A stretch of 64,000 bases of DNA, from contig WBMW01005031.1 in NCBI GenBank assembly GCA_013396635.1, forward strand, positions 538,079-602,078, written 5' to 3'. Position numbers and translations under genes: made by a program. Origin of the DNA: Penelope pileata. Its lineage: Eukaryota > Chordata > Aves > Galliformes > Cracidae. The notes beneath the pieces were generated by a model. It was not told the DNA's origin. It did not search any database and saw nothing but the letters and a program-made list of their open reading frames with translations. Positions 49,901-61,359 of the stretch are shown piece by piece (position 1 is the first letter of the stretch; every line of letters starts with the position of its first letter).

Positions 49901-50545
49901 GGAGGCCAAGCCTCCTTCCCTGAGCATTGAGCAGGGTGCATTTATCTCAGTGAAGTTCATACATTTTCCATTGGTAACAGTAGAGTCACACTCCTCAGTG
50001 TGCTCAGAACAGAGCTGAAATGCAGCTACCTCTGGGCTGGAGAGAACTGATGTGCCAGGCACAGCCCAGCCTGGAGTAAAATATCTGTCTGGTCTAAGGG
50101 CATTACACAGGACAACCCTATGCAAGGTGGTCCCCATGGAACATGCAGGGAGGTCCAAGTGCTGGTCAAGGGAGGCTCTGACCAGTTCCTCAGCTGCTCT
50201 GGGGAGGGCTGAGGTCTTAGGAGCTGGGCTTGTTTACATTAGCTGAAGACATACCTGTCTCCCGGGTATGACCTTCAGAGTGCTAAAACATGCATCAGCT
50301 CTTTAACTACCAGCTTCTATTTAGAGCCACATAATTTTTATTCTGATATGCTTTGTTCTCAAAGCATTACTCTGAGATGATGTAAGCCAGTGTAAGACAG
50401 AAGAAACTCTTTTTTGCAACATAATTGAAAAAACAGTGAAAGAGCAGAATCAGAATTAGCTCTGCCAAACTCTCCTGTCCAAGTTTATCTCACATAAGTG
50501 TGGGCAACGGTCCTGAGTTAAAGGTGCAGCTTGCTGGGGACTATG
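46965..50545. other. Non-coding stretch, one candidate exon
   Basis: No confirmed gene. T-runs lie at about 47840-47852 and 48748-48761. A minus-strand open segment at 49768-50014 is flanked by good splice-site matches and is discussed under findings. Confidence 0.45.
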
Positions 50546-50549
50546 CATG

Positions 50550-50680
50550 CATGAGCATATAAATGTGTGTGTATCTTATGCACATACAGGGACATATTTC
50601 ATGTACACATATAAATCTGTTCTTGTCTGTGTGTGTTTCTGTGTATTTGTGCATACATTTGTATTTCTATATAAAGAAAA
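50550..50680. repeat. Degenerate TG/CA/TA low-complexity tract
   Basis: Interrupted alternating purine-pyrimidine sequence (ATGCATGAGCATATA, TGTGTGTAT, CACATATA, TGTGTGTGTTTCTGTGTAT), probably a decayed dinucleotide microsatellite. Confidence 0.7.
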
Positions 50681-50684
50681 AAAT

Positions 50685-53600
50685 AGATTGAGTACGTGTA
50701 AGAAAATAATTCAGTTCTCCTAAGAGCTGAAATGCCCTCTGGATGTGCTTGCCCCTCTTTACTAAGTACAGAGGAAACCTAGAGAGACAGAAAAATGCTA
50801 TTTTTAGTAATAAATTTCCTAGCTTGTGCTACTAATACCATTGTAACTTATTACACTGGAAGTTATTTAGAATTTAATTAACTTGGCTTTTAATCCTGAT
50901 TGTTTGCTTTGTTCTTTCCTGAGCAACGAAAATGAACTGTGTACTTTCACCTTTATTACCAATCGGTGTCCAATCACTTTCAGCTTTACATTCTCTAACA
51001 TTTACGTAGTGCTGCTGTGTAAGAACACAGACATTTCTCTTGAAGTCAACAATCCTTTTTGTTAGTAGAAAGTAATGAATAAATAAAAACACAGGCAGCT
51101 TTTCTGCAGTGTAAAACAAGATGTTTTATAATACCTTTGCCAATTGGAATTAGAAATATTCCAGTTCAGTTCTGTCTTTAAAACTTGTCATTCAAGATTT
51201 CCTGGACTTAATCTTGGGGACAAAAGTTTAAGGTCCACACAGAACATTTTGTGATGTTTCCATGGCTGTGGTTCTCATGGCTGTAGCTCAATGCAAGTCC
51301 AAGTTAAATAAGTGAATCCATACCACCCAAATCTTCCTTTTCAACTCTAGACAGGCCAGGCTGGTTTTTGCATACTTTGTCAAACCCCAAATACGGAAGA
51401 AGTTGGCTTGCCTTTCTGCAGCAGGCACAGTGGCCCCGGGTACAGAGACAGTGTTGTAAAAGTCAGGTCAGCATAATGCCTTCTAAGTGCTCTTTCTACT
51501 TCAGCAATTGTTAACATTGTCTTCTCTTAATTTAAAGCCTGCATCTGAGATGATAGCTTTCTGCATACGGAGGAACATTTTCCCAGTCCTGTCAACAGAT
51601 GTTATTATTTAACATAGGGAAACTGCATCGATAAAACATTCCCTAAACCAGTGGCAGTATCTACTTTTTGATAAAGCTATCGCAGTAGTAATCATCCTTA
51701 AAAGAGTAGTAAAAGCATAATTGCATGTAGTGACTAGCTGACACATGAAAACAAGGTTTTTCAGTTGCCTTGTTTGCCTGATCCCTGAATCAGAATGTTT
51801 CAGGGCTCCCTACAGCCACAGGAGTTCATTGCAAGAGACTGAAGACAGCACTTCCCCTTCTGCTCCTTATTCACAGCACTCAGCTTGTTATTCAGAAGCT
51901 GATATGTTTTTGAAAGTATCTATTGATGAGTGTTTAAATTCTGTCAAGTTTCAGCCAGGTCAATTGTGTTGAATTTTGTACCTGTTAATGTTCAACTGAG
52001 ACAGCCAATTTCTCCCAAATCTGAATGCTGGAGTTGCTTCTTAATCTCAACACACAAATGATTTTTACTTGTAAATAGCAAAATGCTTCTCACATTATCC
52101 ATCATGATGCTTCCATGAAGCCACTGGCCTGCTGTGCAGGACAAGCATGACATTTCCCCAGACCAAAACTTTATTTCCGTGTACAATGCTGCCACTCATT
52201 TGCTCAAAATTCTGCTTTCCAATTTACAGATACTCCTTCTGTAAGGAACTGGAAAGAAGAAATTCTCAACTTCAAGATTGCACTGGAGTTAGTTTATGTC
52301 ACTGCAGAACTGTTGACACCCGGAAATGTGAGTGCTGTTATCAAGAAATAATTGTATCTTCCAAGCACCCTTTCCTTTTGGAGGTAGCTTGCATTTGGCC
52401 TTAACTAGAACATGCCACGTTTGTTTGGCTAGCTGTATTTTTGTTATCCATCAGAGTTGCTGAGGTGTACTTTAGTGCTTGGGTGAAAATCCCACTCAGC
52501 ACTATTTGAGAAATGCTGCGTTTGTTAACTTAGTAGCTTGGACTAGTTATCACAGAGTCTAAAAGGATATCAGACCTCTGAAAATTCATCTACTGCAAAA
52601 CTAGCTGCTTGAGATCAATGTCCACATTGCAAACTTCATTCATTTTGCTTTTAAATACCAGGGAAAATGACTGATTTTCTCTTAGTTTCTTTGCATGCAC
52701 CTCAGTAGGACGTATCATTTGCAGCCAAAAGAGAATGAATGCAGTTTAAGTTCTTACAATTCAGTTTTGTCATCCTTTCCTCAAATTTGCAAAATGCTTT
52801 TGCTAACATAACACTTTTAAATCTATAATATATATTTCAGTCCATTTGTAGGTGGGCTCCTTTATTAAAACACAGAAACCTAACTGCAATATCCTATGAG
52901 TCCTAAGAGTGGCAGGGAAATTACTGTAATTTCCCTCCTTGAAAAAAATGGACAAAGCCATCCACAAATTCAAAACATATTTCTGAGAAAATATAATTAT
53001 TCCTTTTTTCCATTCAAGAGTTCTATTTCCAGTGCTAGCATTACACACCACTTACTGTCATTACAGTTCTTGTTTTTCAGGAGCTACATATTGTAGTTTA
53101 ATGACGTGAACCTCAAGTTTTTTTTATAAATTTATGAATTTCTCACATTAAATTTCACAATACAAGGTGAACAACTACCCTATTTTCAGATTTAAAAATT
53201 AACTTTCCAGGCTGCCACAACTTCAGCCTGTGAGAAGTTTACAGGACATGAACAGAGCTGCCAGGCTGCTCGGACTGTGCTTCCTTGGTCTACTTCTTTG
53301 CCCTTTAAATGCTAACATTGCTTTGACCTTCATGCTTCTGGAAAAGAACACGAGGGATTGAAACCTCTCACACTCTCCACATCTACACCATGTCAGCACA
53401 TTGAACTCCTTGCTTTTTTGGTTACCCAGCTAATGGAAGAGGAAAGAGTGAGTGAGGAGTGGGTAAATGAGCCCTCCACTCAGGTTTGGACAACAGAGAA
53501 GACAATCCCTTGCCTTGGGAAGAGTTAATCCCTCCTGGCCAGGCTTTGCTGGAAGCACGGCTTGCTACATCACAGAAATTTCCCTTGCTGGCTGGAAAAG

Positions 53601-56600
53601 TTTGCCACTGTTGTTTACTTAGGGTTGTGTCCAAAAGCACGGTCGCACCCTGTCAGGAGCTGCCAGAGCTGGCTCTGGGCACAGCCCTTAGGGACCAACA
53701 GGGAGCACAATAGCCTGGTGAGGTGGAGCTGCAACGACAGGAAATGCTGAGACCAGGTTTTATCACTTAATTGTTCCTTTACAGAGTTTTGGTTTAGGAG
53801 CCTTTTTTTTTTAAGATACAGACTCCCAAAGAAATAGTAACTTACAGAATGTCAAAGGATGTTCTTTTAAGCACACTTCCCTCTCTGATAGGCTTATGAG
53901 TTTCCCGTCAGGTTGGTGATTACTTAACTCTGAAGTTTGTTTTGCTGTAACAAAGTGGAAAACAAATCTGCCTTTAGGCAGATTTATTTCAATAAAGTGT
54001 TTCCAGGTCCACTCACATTCTTAAATAAGGCGCAGATATTGCAAAACCATGACTTTGCTACTGCTGTTGCACTTTACATGTGTGTTTTAGTGCTTGCAGA
54101 GTCAAATTCTGTGTCTACAATAGGCCTGTTTTTCAAAGGCATGCCATGGAGACAAAGGTTGAAACACAAATCTCTTCACAGCAGTCTGCAAGTCTGCCTC
54201 TGTCTTCAGAAGCTGTAAATGTGTCTAAGCAAAAGGCAACAGATCACCTATCTGTAAATAATGAGCTTGGGTGAAATAGCTTAAATATCTGAAAAATCCT
54301 TCTTTAAAACAGAGAAGGAAATTCCGGTTCTGGGCACCAGCCTGGAATACTTTGGGGCTGGATTAGTATGCAGGATATAAAGAAATGAAAAGGCGAACCG
54401 TGGCTTAAAAATATCACTGCGCAAACATGCATGCATATTCTCTCAGGCCCTGCCTTGTGGTTCAGTAATGCAGCAGGCAATGATAATGATACAATTTCAT
54501 AGCTCCACTAATCCCAAGGGATGCACAAAATGCTTGACAAACTGATGTTCTGTATAAGCAATAGGCTGGGTCTTTCCTTCTCATCTGTAGAGGAGAGGAA
54601 GAGATTATAGTACAAATACAGCAAAATCTTTCTGGGAAGCTCAGAAGCAAGTGGAAACATAATATTTCATTCAATGAGCACATTAAAATTTGTATTAATA
54701 AAGAAATTCAGACAACTTCACACTTAATTAGCAGACAAGCTAGAATTGTTCCATATTGTTTTGGGGGAAGCAGAGTGCTGTAATAGGAAACAGAAATCAC
54801 CTAGAAGACACAAAGGCCATTTGTATGCATAAATCCCAGATTCAGAGTAGAATATGAAGGTCTCTGATCTCATTATATGGGAAAGAGAAAAATCCAGCCT
54901 TGGCAGACTTCATTTACGAACCTTTTCAAGCTCTAGTTTCCTGTACCATTGCCTTTGCTTTTTGCCATTTGTTTATGACTTTATGAATAAGTGATCCTAC
55001 TTTATTAAACAACACCTTGTTAGAAGCATAAGACACCTGAGTAAGGAGTCATTGTGTCTAAGCAATGGATTTTATTTGGGTAGGAAGTCAAGGTCTAGCA
55101 AACTAGGCAATGGTTTGGATGAAATCTTTAAAGAGATTTGGGTGATTGGTTTCATTCTGAGAGAAGTCTGCCTTTTTTCATACATTATAATTAGAAACAT
55201 GGTCAAACAAGGTGTATCATTTCCTTGCCTAACATTAGGCTCACAAATATCTCTCCTGCAACCAAATTTACCAAATTGAGTTGGCTTCTTTATTAGTGTT
55301 AGAAAAAGATAATTTTTCCATGTGATGTAAATTTTCATGTTACTGGGCCAAAAATATTGACAACTTAACACATTGAGATGCCAGCTGTAGAAGACAAGAA
55401 AAACATTATTAAATAGGCCATCAAAAGCTTGCAGAAAACTTCTTACCATCTTTGGAGTGAAGCAGTCCAAAAGGCCAAGCAAGCAGAATGTCTTGTGCTT
55501 TGAAGGTCCTGGTGCAGGAGACACAGCTGCTTTGCAATGTTATCATCTCTTTTTTCACACTTGACACATTTCTGCAACTATCATCAAGAGCTGTAATCTC
55601 AATGACAATTTCTTGTGAGAAAAGAATCTCTCTTAAATTGTTCTCCATGGTCACATCGACTATGATAAATTCCAGGAATATGAAGCAGTAGCTACTACAC
55701 ATCTCAGTTTTGTGTAGGAAACAGTGCAGGAGTAGCATGCTGGCACTTATCCCAGTGCCCAAGGAATGTTATCTGTGTTGAGGAACCTGCAGAACTATGA
55801 GGCTGATAAAGCCAACTTCAGCATTGAGCGAGGGTAAGTGTTTGTGCTATGTGGTGATAACTCTTCTAGCCATCTCCCAAAAGCAGAGCTGAAATCTCAG
55901 GCAGAGCACACACACAACACCTTTAAAAAAATCAGGCTAAAAACATTCATCATGGGAGAGCACCTGTGACAGTTGCAGTGTCATGGATTATTCAAGGTCA
56001 TTCAGTTGGCAAAGGGACAGATGCTGTGGGCATCTGGAGCATACACAGAGTGCTCATCAACGTTATGGATTTATATATCTCTTGCAGGTTTTGTTAAAAA
56101 TTGTATACCTGGCTAAATGGGTCAGACAAGAACTTGTAGGAATTGCATTCACTGAAGAAATTACAGTTTCCTAGACTTTTGTTTCTGAGAAAATGGCCTA
56201 TCTTGATTTGATGTGGTTCAAGAAGGTGGCAGGGAGAGGACTACAAGCTTTATAGCAACACCGGTTTGACTTGGGAGAGGGACTGTGTGCTGGGGATTGA
56301 AGACTCATATGGGAAGGAGCCCTAGAAAACAGTGAAGAAGTATTCATGGTATCCATGTAAACTTATTTAATATGTGTAGAGCAAGACATTCTGATTATCT
56401 CTTTCATCTTTGAAGGACCATTTTTATTGTGTTTTTATTCAAGCAGCAGTGCTATTGTTTCAATAGCTCTGTCAGAGCTACTGAGCCATGGCTTAGCCCT
56501 GAGAGAAGGTGGAACAAGCTGAGCTAACAGGAAAGCCTGTGGAGCTCTGCAGCTTGAAAAGCTGCGGAAACTATCAGCTCAGGGGATATGAGAGGACTGA

Positions 56601-57130
56601 AAAAGAAGACTACAGGAGACCTAATAATGATTCCTTGAGGAAAACTGCTGGTCAGAGCAATTAGCTCTGAATCTAGAAAAAGCCAACACAGAAAGCTGAA
56701 CAAAGGGTTTACTTTAAATCCTCAGTGCCTGGGAGTCCTTTGGATGGGAGGTAAAGTAATACCCTTCCTTTCTAAGTAGATCCCTAGAAAGATCCAGCTA
56801 AGGATGTTGGGGCCACTGGATGGCCAGGGCTGCCTCTCAGCCCCAGCTCTTCATTTATCGTTATCACACATGATGGGACAACTGAAACATTAAATGTATT
56901 ACATTCCTTACGGAGAGCTATAGTGTATAAATATGAGTGCAAGGGATATCTGTTTTTTCATGCAGGTTGTGAAAGGTAATCCCTTTTTGTTGTGCTCAGG
57001 GAGGAGCTGACAACCTCATCAGAGACTTCAAAGAACATCAAAGAACCTCAGCAAGAAGCTCAGTGTTCTCAAGCACCTAATCTGTACAGGGGGAATATCA
57101 TGTAATATTGTTGGGAATAGTCATGAGCCA
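50685..57130. other. Non-coding stretch, one candidate exon
   Basis: No confirmed gene or clear interspersed repeat. A GC-richer patch lies at about 53440-53740. A minus-strand open segment at 55447-55659 with a strong donor match is discussed under findings. Confidence 0.45.
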
Positions 57131-57135
57131 GCCAT

Positions 57136-57265
57136 TCACTGCCATATGACTTCAGCCAAGTCGCCTCATTCCTCTGCTGCAGTATACCAATGATAAACTG
57201 TGCACAACACATCCCCAGTCAACTGTCAGTGGAAAGTCTTTTGATTTCACTGGGCTTTAGATTTA
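57136..57265 (+). repeat. MIR-like SINE remnant plus ancient repeat block
   Basis: ATATGACTTCAGCCAAGTCG (57144-57163), followed by CCTCTGCTGCAGTATACCAATG and TAAACTG, follows the conserved MIR core order 'tgaccttgggcaagtcac ... cctctgtgcctcagtttcc ... gtaaaatg'. Downstream, AGTCTTTTGATTTCACTGGGC (57235-57255) resembles the common amniote block 'tcccattgacttcaatgggc'. Both are heavily diverged. Confidence 0.42.
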
Positions 57266-57269
57266 GCTT

Positions 57270-59280
57270 GTGCAGGGCCAGGCAAGATAATAGAATAATG
57301 TGTTTTAAAACAAAATGTGATTATTAGTGACCATTTTCCTCCATTGAAATAAGAAGATAAGTTTACTTAATTCTTTTTCATTTAATCAAAGCAGTAGTGC
57401 ATCTCAGCAATCCCTATATCTCAGGCTGTAATGAGTCACAAAAACGGGAAATTCACAATTGTGCCATTTTTCTTTGCAACTCCTTTATCTCAGTGAAAGA
57501 TCTTTAAGCAAACTTGTAACAAACCAACTGCTGTACAATGATGTATAAGTTGACTGATGTTCCTGTTAGGAATTTTTGCTGTAAGTTTTGCAGCAGAGAG
57601 GGAGGACAGAGCAGAATCGTGTTGAAATCACTGGCATTGGTGGTTAAAAAATCACTTTGCTCCCTAAAAAATCCTATCTTGTGTGTTAACTATGCTGTGT
57701 CATTAGACACTTAAAATTGTGTGTTATATTAAAAGGCTTAATTACAAATTTGAGCTATGCCTTGCATTGTAGCAGAAAACCACCATAAAACGTCAGATTA
57801 CATATATTCTGATAGGCTATCAGAGCAGTCATGCGTAAGTTCAAATCCCTTTTCAGTGCGACAATGCTTAAACTCTTTGATGAATCTAGGCCCATGCATT
57901 CAGCAGCTTCTTCCCTTTCTCAGCATGGGTTTAGTTATGTGAAGCCAGAGATGCCCTTTGTATGTTTAGACTTCGGGGCACATTCAGCTAGAATCTAGCC
58001 CTGCACCTGGGGTTAGACCTCTGTAGTAATTCAACTCTGCTTGTTCTGCCTTTGAACAAAGACAACAGGGCTACAGAGTTATGTTACTCACTATAAGTTG
58101 AGGAATCAGCTTTCCATGTGGCATTATCCTCCCACCGCCTTTCCCAGAGGAACTGCACAATGTAAGGTAAGCTTGTGCCTTCGCCATTATCTTGCTCTAG
58201 TGGCTTGGTTCCAACACGCAGCCATGTACCACCTCATTATTTATATCCTGCTAGCATCTTATGCAGTACCTCAGCTTCCATCGCAAATGCAGTAGGATAA
58301 CTGCTTTTTTCCTCAATAAGAGGCTCATTATAATTGCAGCTTCTCTGCAGGGGTCAGCACCTCCTCCCTATGAATATGGTAAGGTGCTCTGAGTGCCACC
58401 TCACCTGCAAATGGTATTTTTCCCTGCAGAGTGACTTCCCACAGGCTGCAAGCTGCTATTGAATTTCTGTAGTAATAATTTAATTTAATAACTTAATTTA
58501 AGATTTAATGGCTTTCTTTCCTGTGCTTTGTAGTATAATTAATTCATGTGATGGGAACTCATTAGACTTGGGAATCTGAGACGCATCTGGGCATGCAATG
58601 GCTAGAAACATGTAAACCTATGTTAAGGCCGATTGGAGGTGGGCAAATGCAGAACTATTCAAACAACAGACTATTTATTCTTAGAGATGAACAGAAACAA
58701 CTTTGTTAACAGTTGGGTACCTCTTTTAATCACATCCATGGTTTGAAATAATATTGGTAATATCAACGAAAGGTTGGTTCCCTGATGTTTAAGATGGCTG
58801 AGCCCTAGGCTTCCTGTGCATAGATCTGCTCCAATATCTCCAAACAATCTCCTGAATGCACGTGTGCATACCCAGGACTTGTAAGCACCTCTGCCTCTTG
58901 AAAAATTAACTCAAGCAGATACTATAGAGACACAGGATCAAAGGTGTTTCCATACAGGAACTCTTTTGGGTCTCACGGATACGGTCCCCACTGTGTAACC
59001 AGCGCTGAGGTGGCAGCATTACAAAGAAGAGTGCTGCCAGCTGGCTTCTGTGTGAGTTGTACATGAAGGCCTATTTTCCACAGACACTATTTACATAAGC
59101 ACAGCACGCATTTTTCTGTATGCTGTCAGGGTGTCTTGATCTCTCTCTCTGGAGGCTCATCTTCCTCTGTCCAATGTCTGTGGTGAGCCAGGTACACTTG
59201 TGTACCTGTTTTGCTCAATTAAACCTTTTCCAGGGATGTGAGTCATCTATTTCATGGTCCAGAACATCCTCATTTCATTT
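57270..59280. other. Non-coding stretch, no gene recognised
   Basis: AT-rich sequence including an imperfect TTTAATTTAA tract at about 58478-58507. No gene or clear repeat is seen. Confidence 0.5.
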
Positions 59281-59299
59281 TCTCTGCCCTCTGGTGACT

Positions 59300-59370
59300 G
59301 AATTGATTAATACTATGTAAACACCTTGAGACCTCATTGCACTAAGTACTGTACAGAAAGAGCAGAGCTT
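59300..59370 (+). repeat. MIR-like SINE 3' remnant
   Basis: TTGATTAATACTATGTAAAC (59303-59322), then ACCTTGAGACCTCATTGCACTAAGTACTGTACAG, follows the MIR-type 3' order 'ttaatacatgtaaagcgctt(tg)aga ... gcacatagtaagcgct'. No intact promoter boxes are visible. The call rests on word order alone. Confidence 0.38.
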
Positions 59371-60084
59371 GTCCCAGAACGCTTGTTCTGAATAGGACAA
59401 GATGGAAGGAGTCCAGGAGCAGTGAAAAACTAGATCCCAGGCTTTTATATGATCCTGAGTTAACTTGGTTCTTAATAGATCCAGTTAATTTCCATTGATA
59501 ATCTTGATACAAGCAACAATTCAGGTTCCACCACAGGGAGTGACCACAGTCCTTGGTAACCTAGAGTGACTCAGTAAGACAAATGACTCTCGACTGTCTG
59601 ACATGGATTTCTAGCAACCTCCATATTGTTCTAATGAGCTCTGCTGGTTCTTCATGATCAAAGGGCTCTTTGAGTACTTTATTTACATCTGGCTATCCTT
59701 CTGATCAGGACAGCACTCGGGAGAGACCTATATAACATACATTCTGAGAGCAGCCACTGTGGTGTGAGACAGGATCCCACATACCAGATCCCCCACTCCC
59801 TGGGCACAGGCTGCAAAAGAAGACATGAGCTGTGCTGCTTTATGTACTTGGAGAAACTTCTGGATGAGAAAAAGGCCCAGAACTTCAAGATTCTGGAAAA
59901 AAAGTAAAAATAAATGAAGCTTCAGATTTAGTGGCCTCCAATGCTAGGTAGCAACTGAGCAGGGATTTTAGGATATCAGTTCAGGCATCTGACTGACATT
60001 TTCAGCTCGTCATGTTATTTTTTAGATCTAATATCAGACACCTGAAAATTCAGGCATTTGCAGTCACAGAGACCACAGCTGTGT

Positions 60085-60145
60085 GCCTCATACATCTTGC
60101 TCAAAATCACCTATGACCATGCCAGAGCTAGAAATTAAATGTTAT
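60085..60145 (-). repeat. MIR-like SINE core remnant, antisense
   Basis: ATCTTGCTCAAAATCACC (60094-60111), then a short gap and TGCCAGAGCTAGAAATTAAA (60120-60139), matches the antisense MIR core 'cttgcccaaggtcac ... tggcagagctaggatttgaa'. The fragment is about 60 bases and old. Confidence 0.4.
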
Positions 60146-60451
60146 GGTGGAATCCCACCTGTGGCCCTGAGCCTTAGAAGCTGCTGTCTTTGTTACAGGA
60201 ATTTGTCTTACTCTGTCATACCTGTGAGAAGGCTGTCAAGGACAGCTGCAGCATCCAGAAGACTTAAATCTCCACTACTACTTTCAGCAGAGGACTGTCC
60301 TGTTACAACTGAATTTCCTCGGGAGGATTTCAGTCAAATTGTTCTTGCTTGAGCTTACTTAGTGCTTTTGCATGAGATTCAAACAACTCTTTCTGGTCAG
60401 AACCTCAGGGAAGTTCCTTTTTGTAGTCATGGACGTGCACATAGTGGAAGG

Positions 60452-60474
60452 CTTTGACAAATTAAGAACCACTG
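60452..60474. mobile_element. Possible hAT (Charlie/MER5-type) terminus
   Basis: TTAAGAACCACTG (60462-60474) matches the end of hAT-Charlie type terminal inverted repeats ('...gagaaccactg'). No opposite terminus (cagtggttct...) was found within a few hundred bases upstream, so at most one end survives. Confidence 0.3.
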
Positions 60475-60497
60475 CCCTATGTATATAATGTCTTACC

Positions 60498-60787
60498 ATA
60501 GAATCATAGAAACACTAGGTTGGAAAGGACCTACAAGATCATCTAGTCCAACCGTCCTCCTATCACCATCCCTACCCACTAAGCTACTAAATCATATCCC
60601 TTAGCACTTCTTCTAGACGCTTCTTGAACAGCACCAGGGACGGTGACTCCACCACCTCCCTAGGCAGGCCATTCCACTGCCTGACCACTCTTTCAGAGAA
60701 AAAGTTTTTCCTCATATCCAGTCTAAATTTACCCTGGCGCAACTTGTGGCCATTCCCTCTCATCCCGTCATTAGTTATCTGGGAGAG
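60498..60787 (-). mobile_element. CR1 LINE 3' end, antisense
   Basis: The plus strand reads ATAGAATCATAGAAACACTAG then GTTGGAAAGGACCTAC, the reverse complement of a CR1 3' terminus with its octamer-type tail. It continues with AAGATCATCTAGTCCAACC and the ORF2 C-terminal blocks GGTGACTCCACCACCTCCCT and GCAGGCCATTCCACTGCC. It is truncated at its 5' side at about 60787, leaving about 290 bases. It is better preserved than the SINE remnants beside it, so it inserted later. Confidence 0.95.
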
Positions 60788-60789
60788 TT

Positions 60790-61318
60790 GTCTTACTACA
60801 ATGAACAGTCTTTATCATCCTCAGTAAGAAAATTGTCTGTGGCTGGTACAACTACTCATTAGTGGATGGCATATCATTCCCATCCCTGGAGTTTCCATGA
60901 GACAAGACATCATGCAAACCAAATAGCTGTGCAGATTTTCCAAAAACTCCCTGTGAGTTCTGCTGTTCTCTCATTTCTCCCTCTTGCAGGCACTACATCT
61001 GTTCCTTCAGCAGTTGCTGGCAGAGAAGACAGGCCTGGGTGCCAACTAATACTATATGATCTTCTGCTGAATTCATTTTCCACTTTTAAAGTTAAATTAT
61101 GGGTCAGATCCTTGCAGTTAATACAGCTATTGCCTATTAAACAGCTGATGGTCTGGTTTTGTAGAGGGATTATTTTTTGTCTTTCTTTTGAGCAGGAACA
61201 CAACCAAGGAGTTAAAATTTTGATCTGACATGTGAAGCCAGTGAAAATATTGATTGTTTTGTGCCTGATGCATCCATCATGAAAGAAATCACTACAGTTT
61301 TCCAAACAAGCTAGGGGA
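60790..61318. other. Non-coding stretch, no gene confirmed
   Basis: A 144-codon minus-strand frame (60910-61344) covers it. The frame has cysteines and possible N-glycosylation sites, but I could not find a good splice donor, so it is not called. Confidence 0.4.
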
Positions 61319-61321
61319 AAC

Positions 61322-61354
61322 ATATATATATATACACCATTCAAAAAAAAAAAA
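61322..61354. repeat. (TA)n followed by A-run
   Basis: About six TA units (61322-61334), then, after a 9-base gap, a run of twelve A. This is a simple repeat. Confidence 0.85.
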
Positions 61355-61359
61355 GAAAG

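Noticed and set aside
60910..61344. 144-codon minus-strand frame with cysteines and N-glycosylation-like sites
   Set aside because: A CATGTCAG acceptor is plausible but no consistent GT donor follows in frame. The length is within chance expectation for the window.
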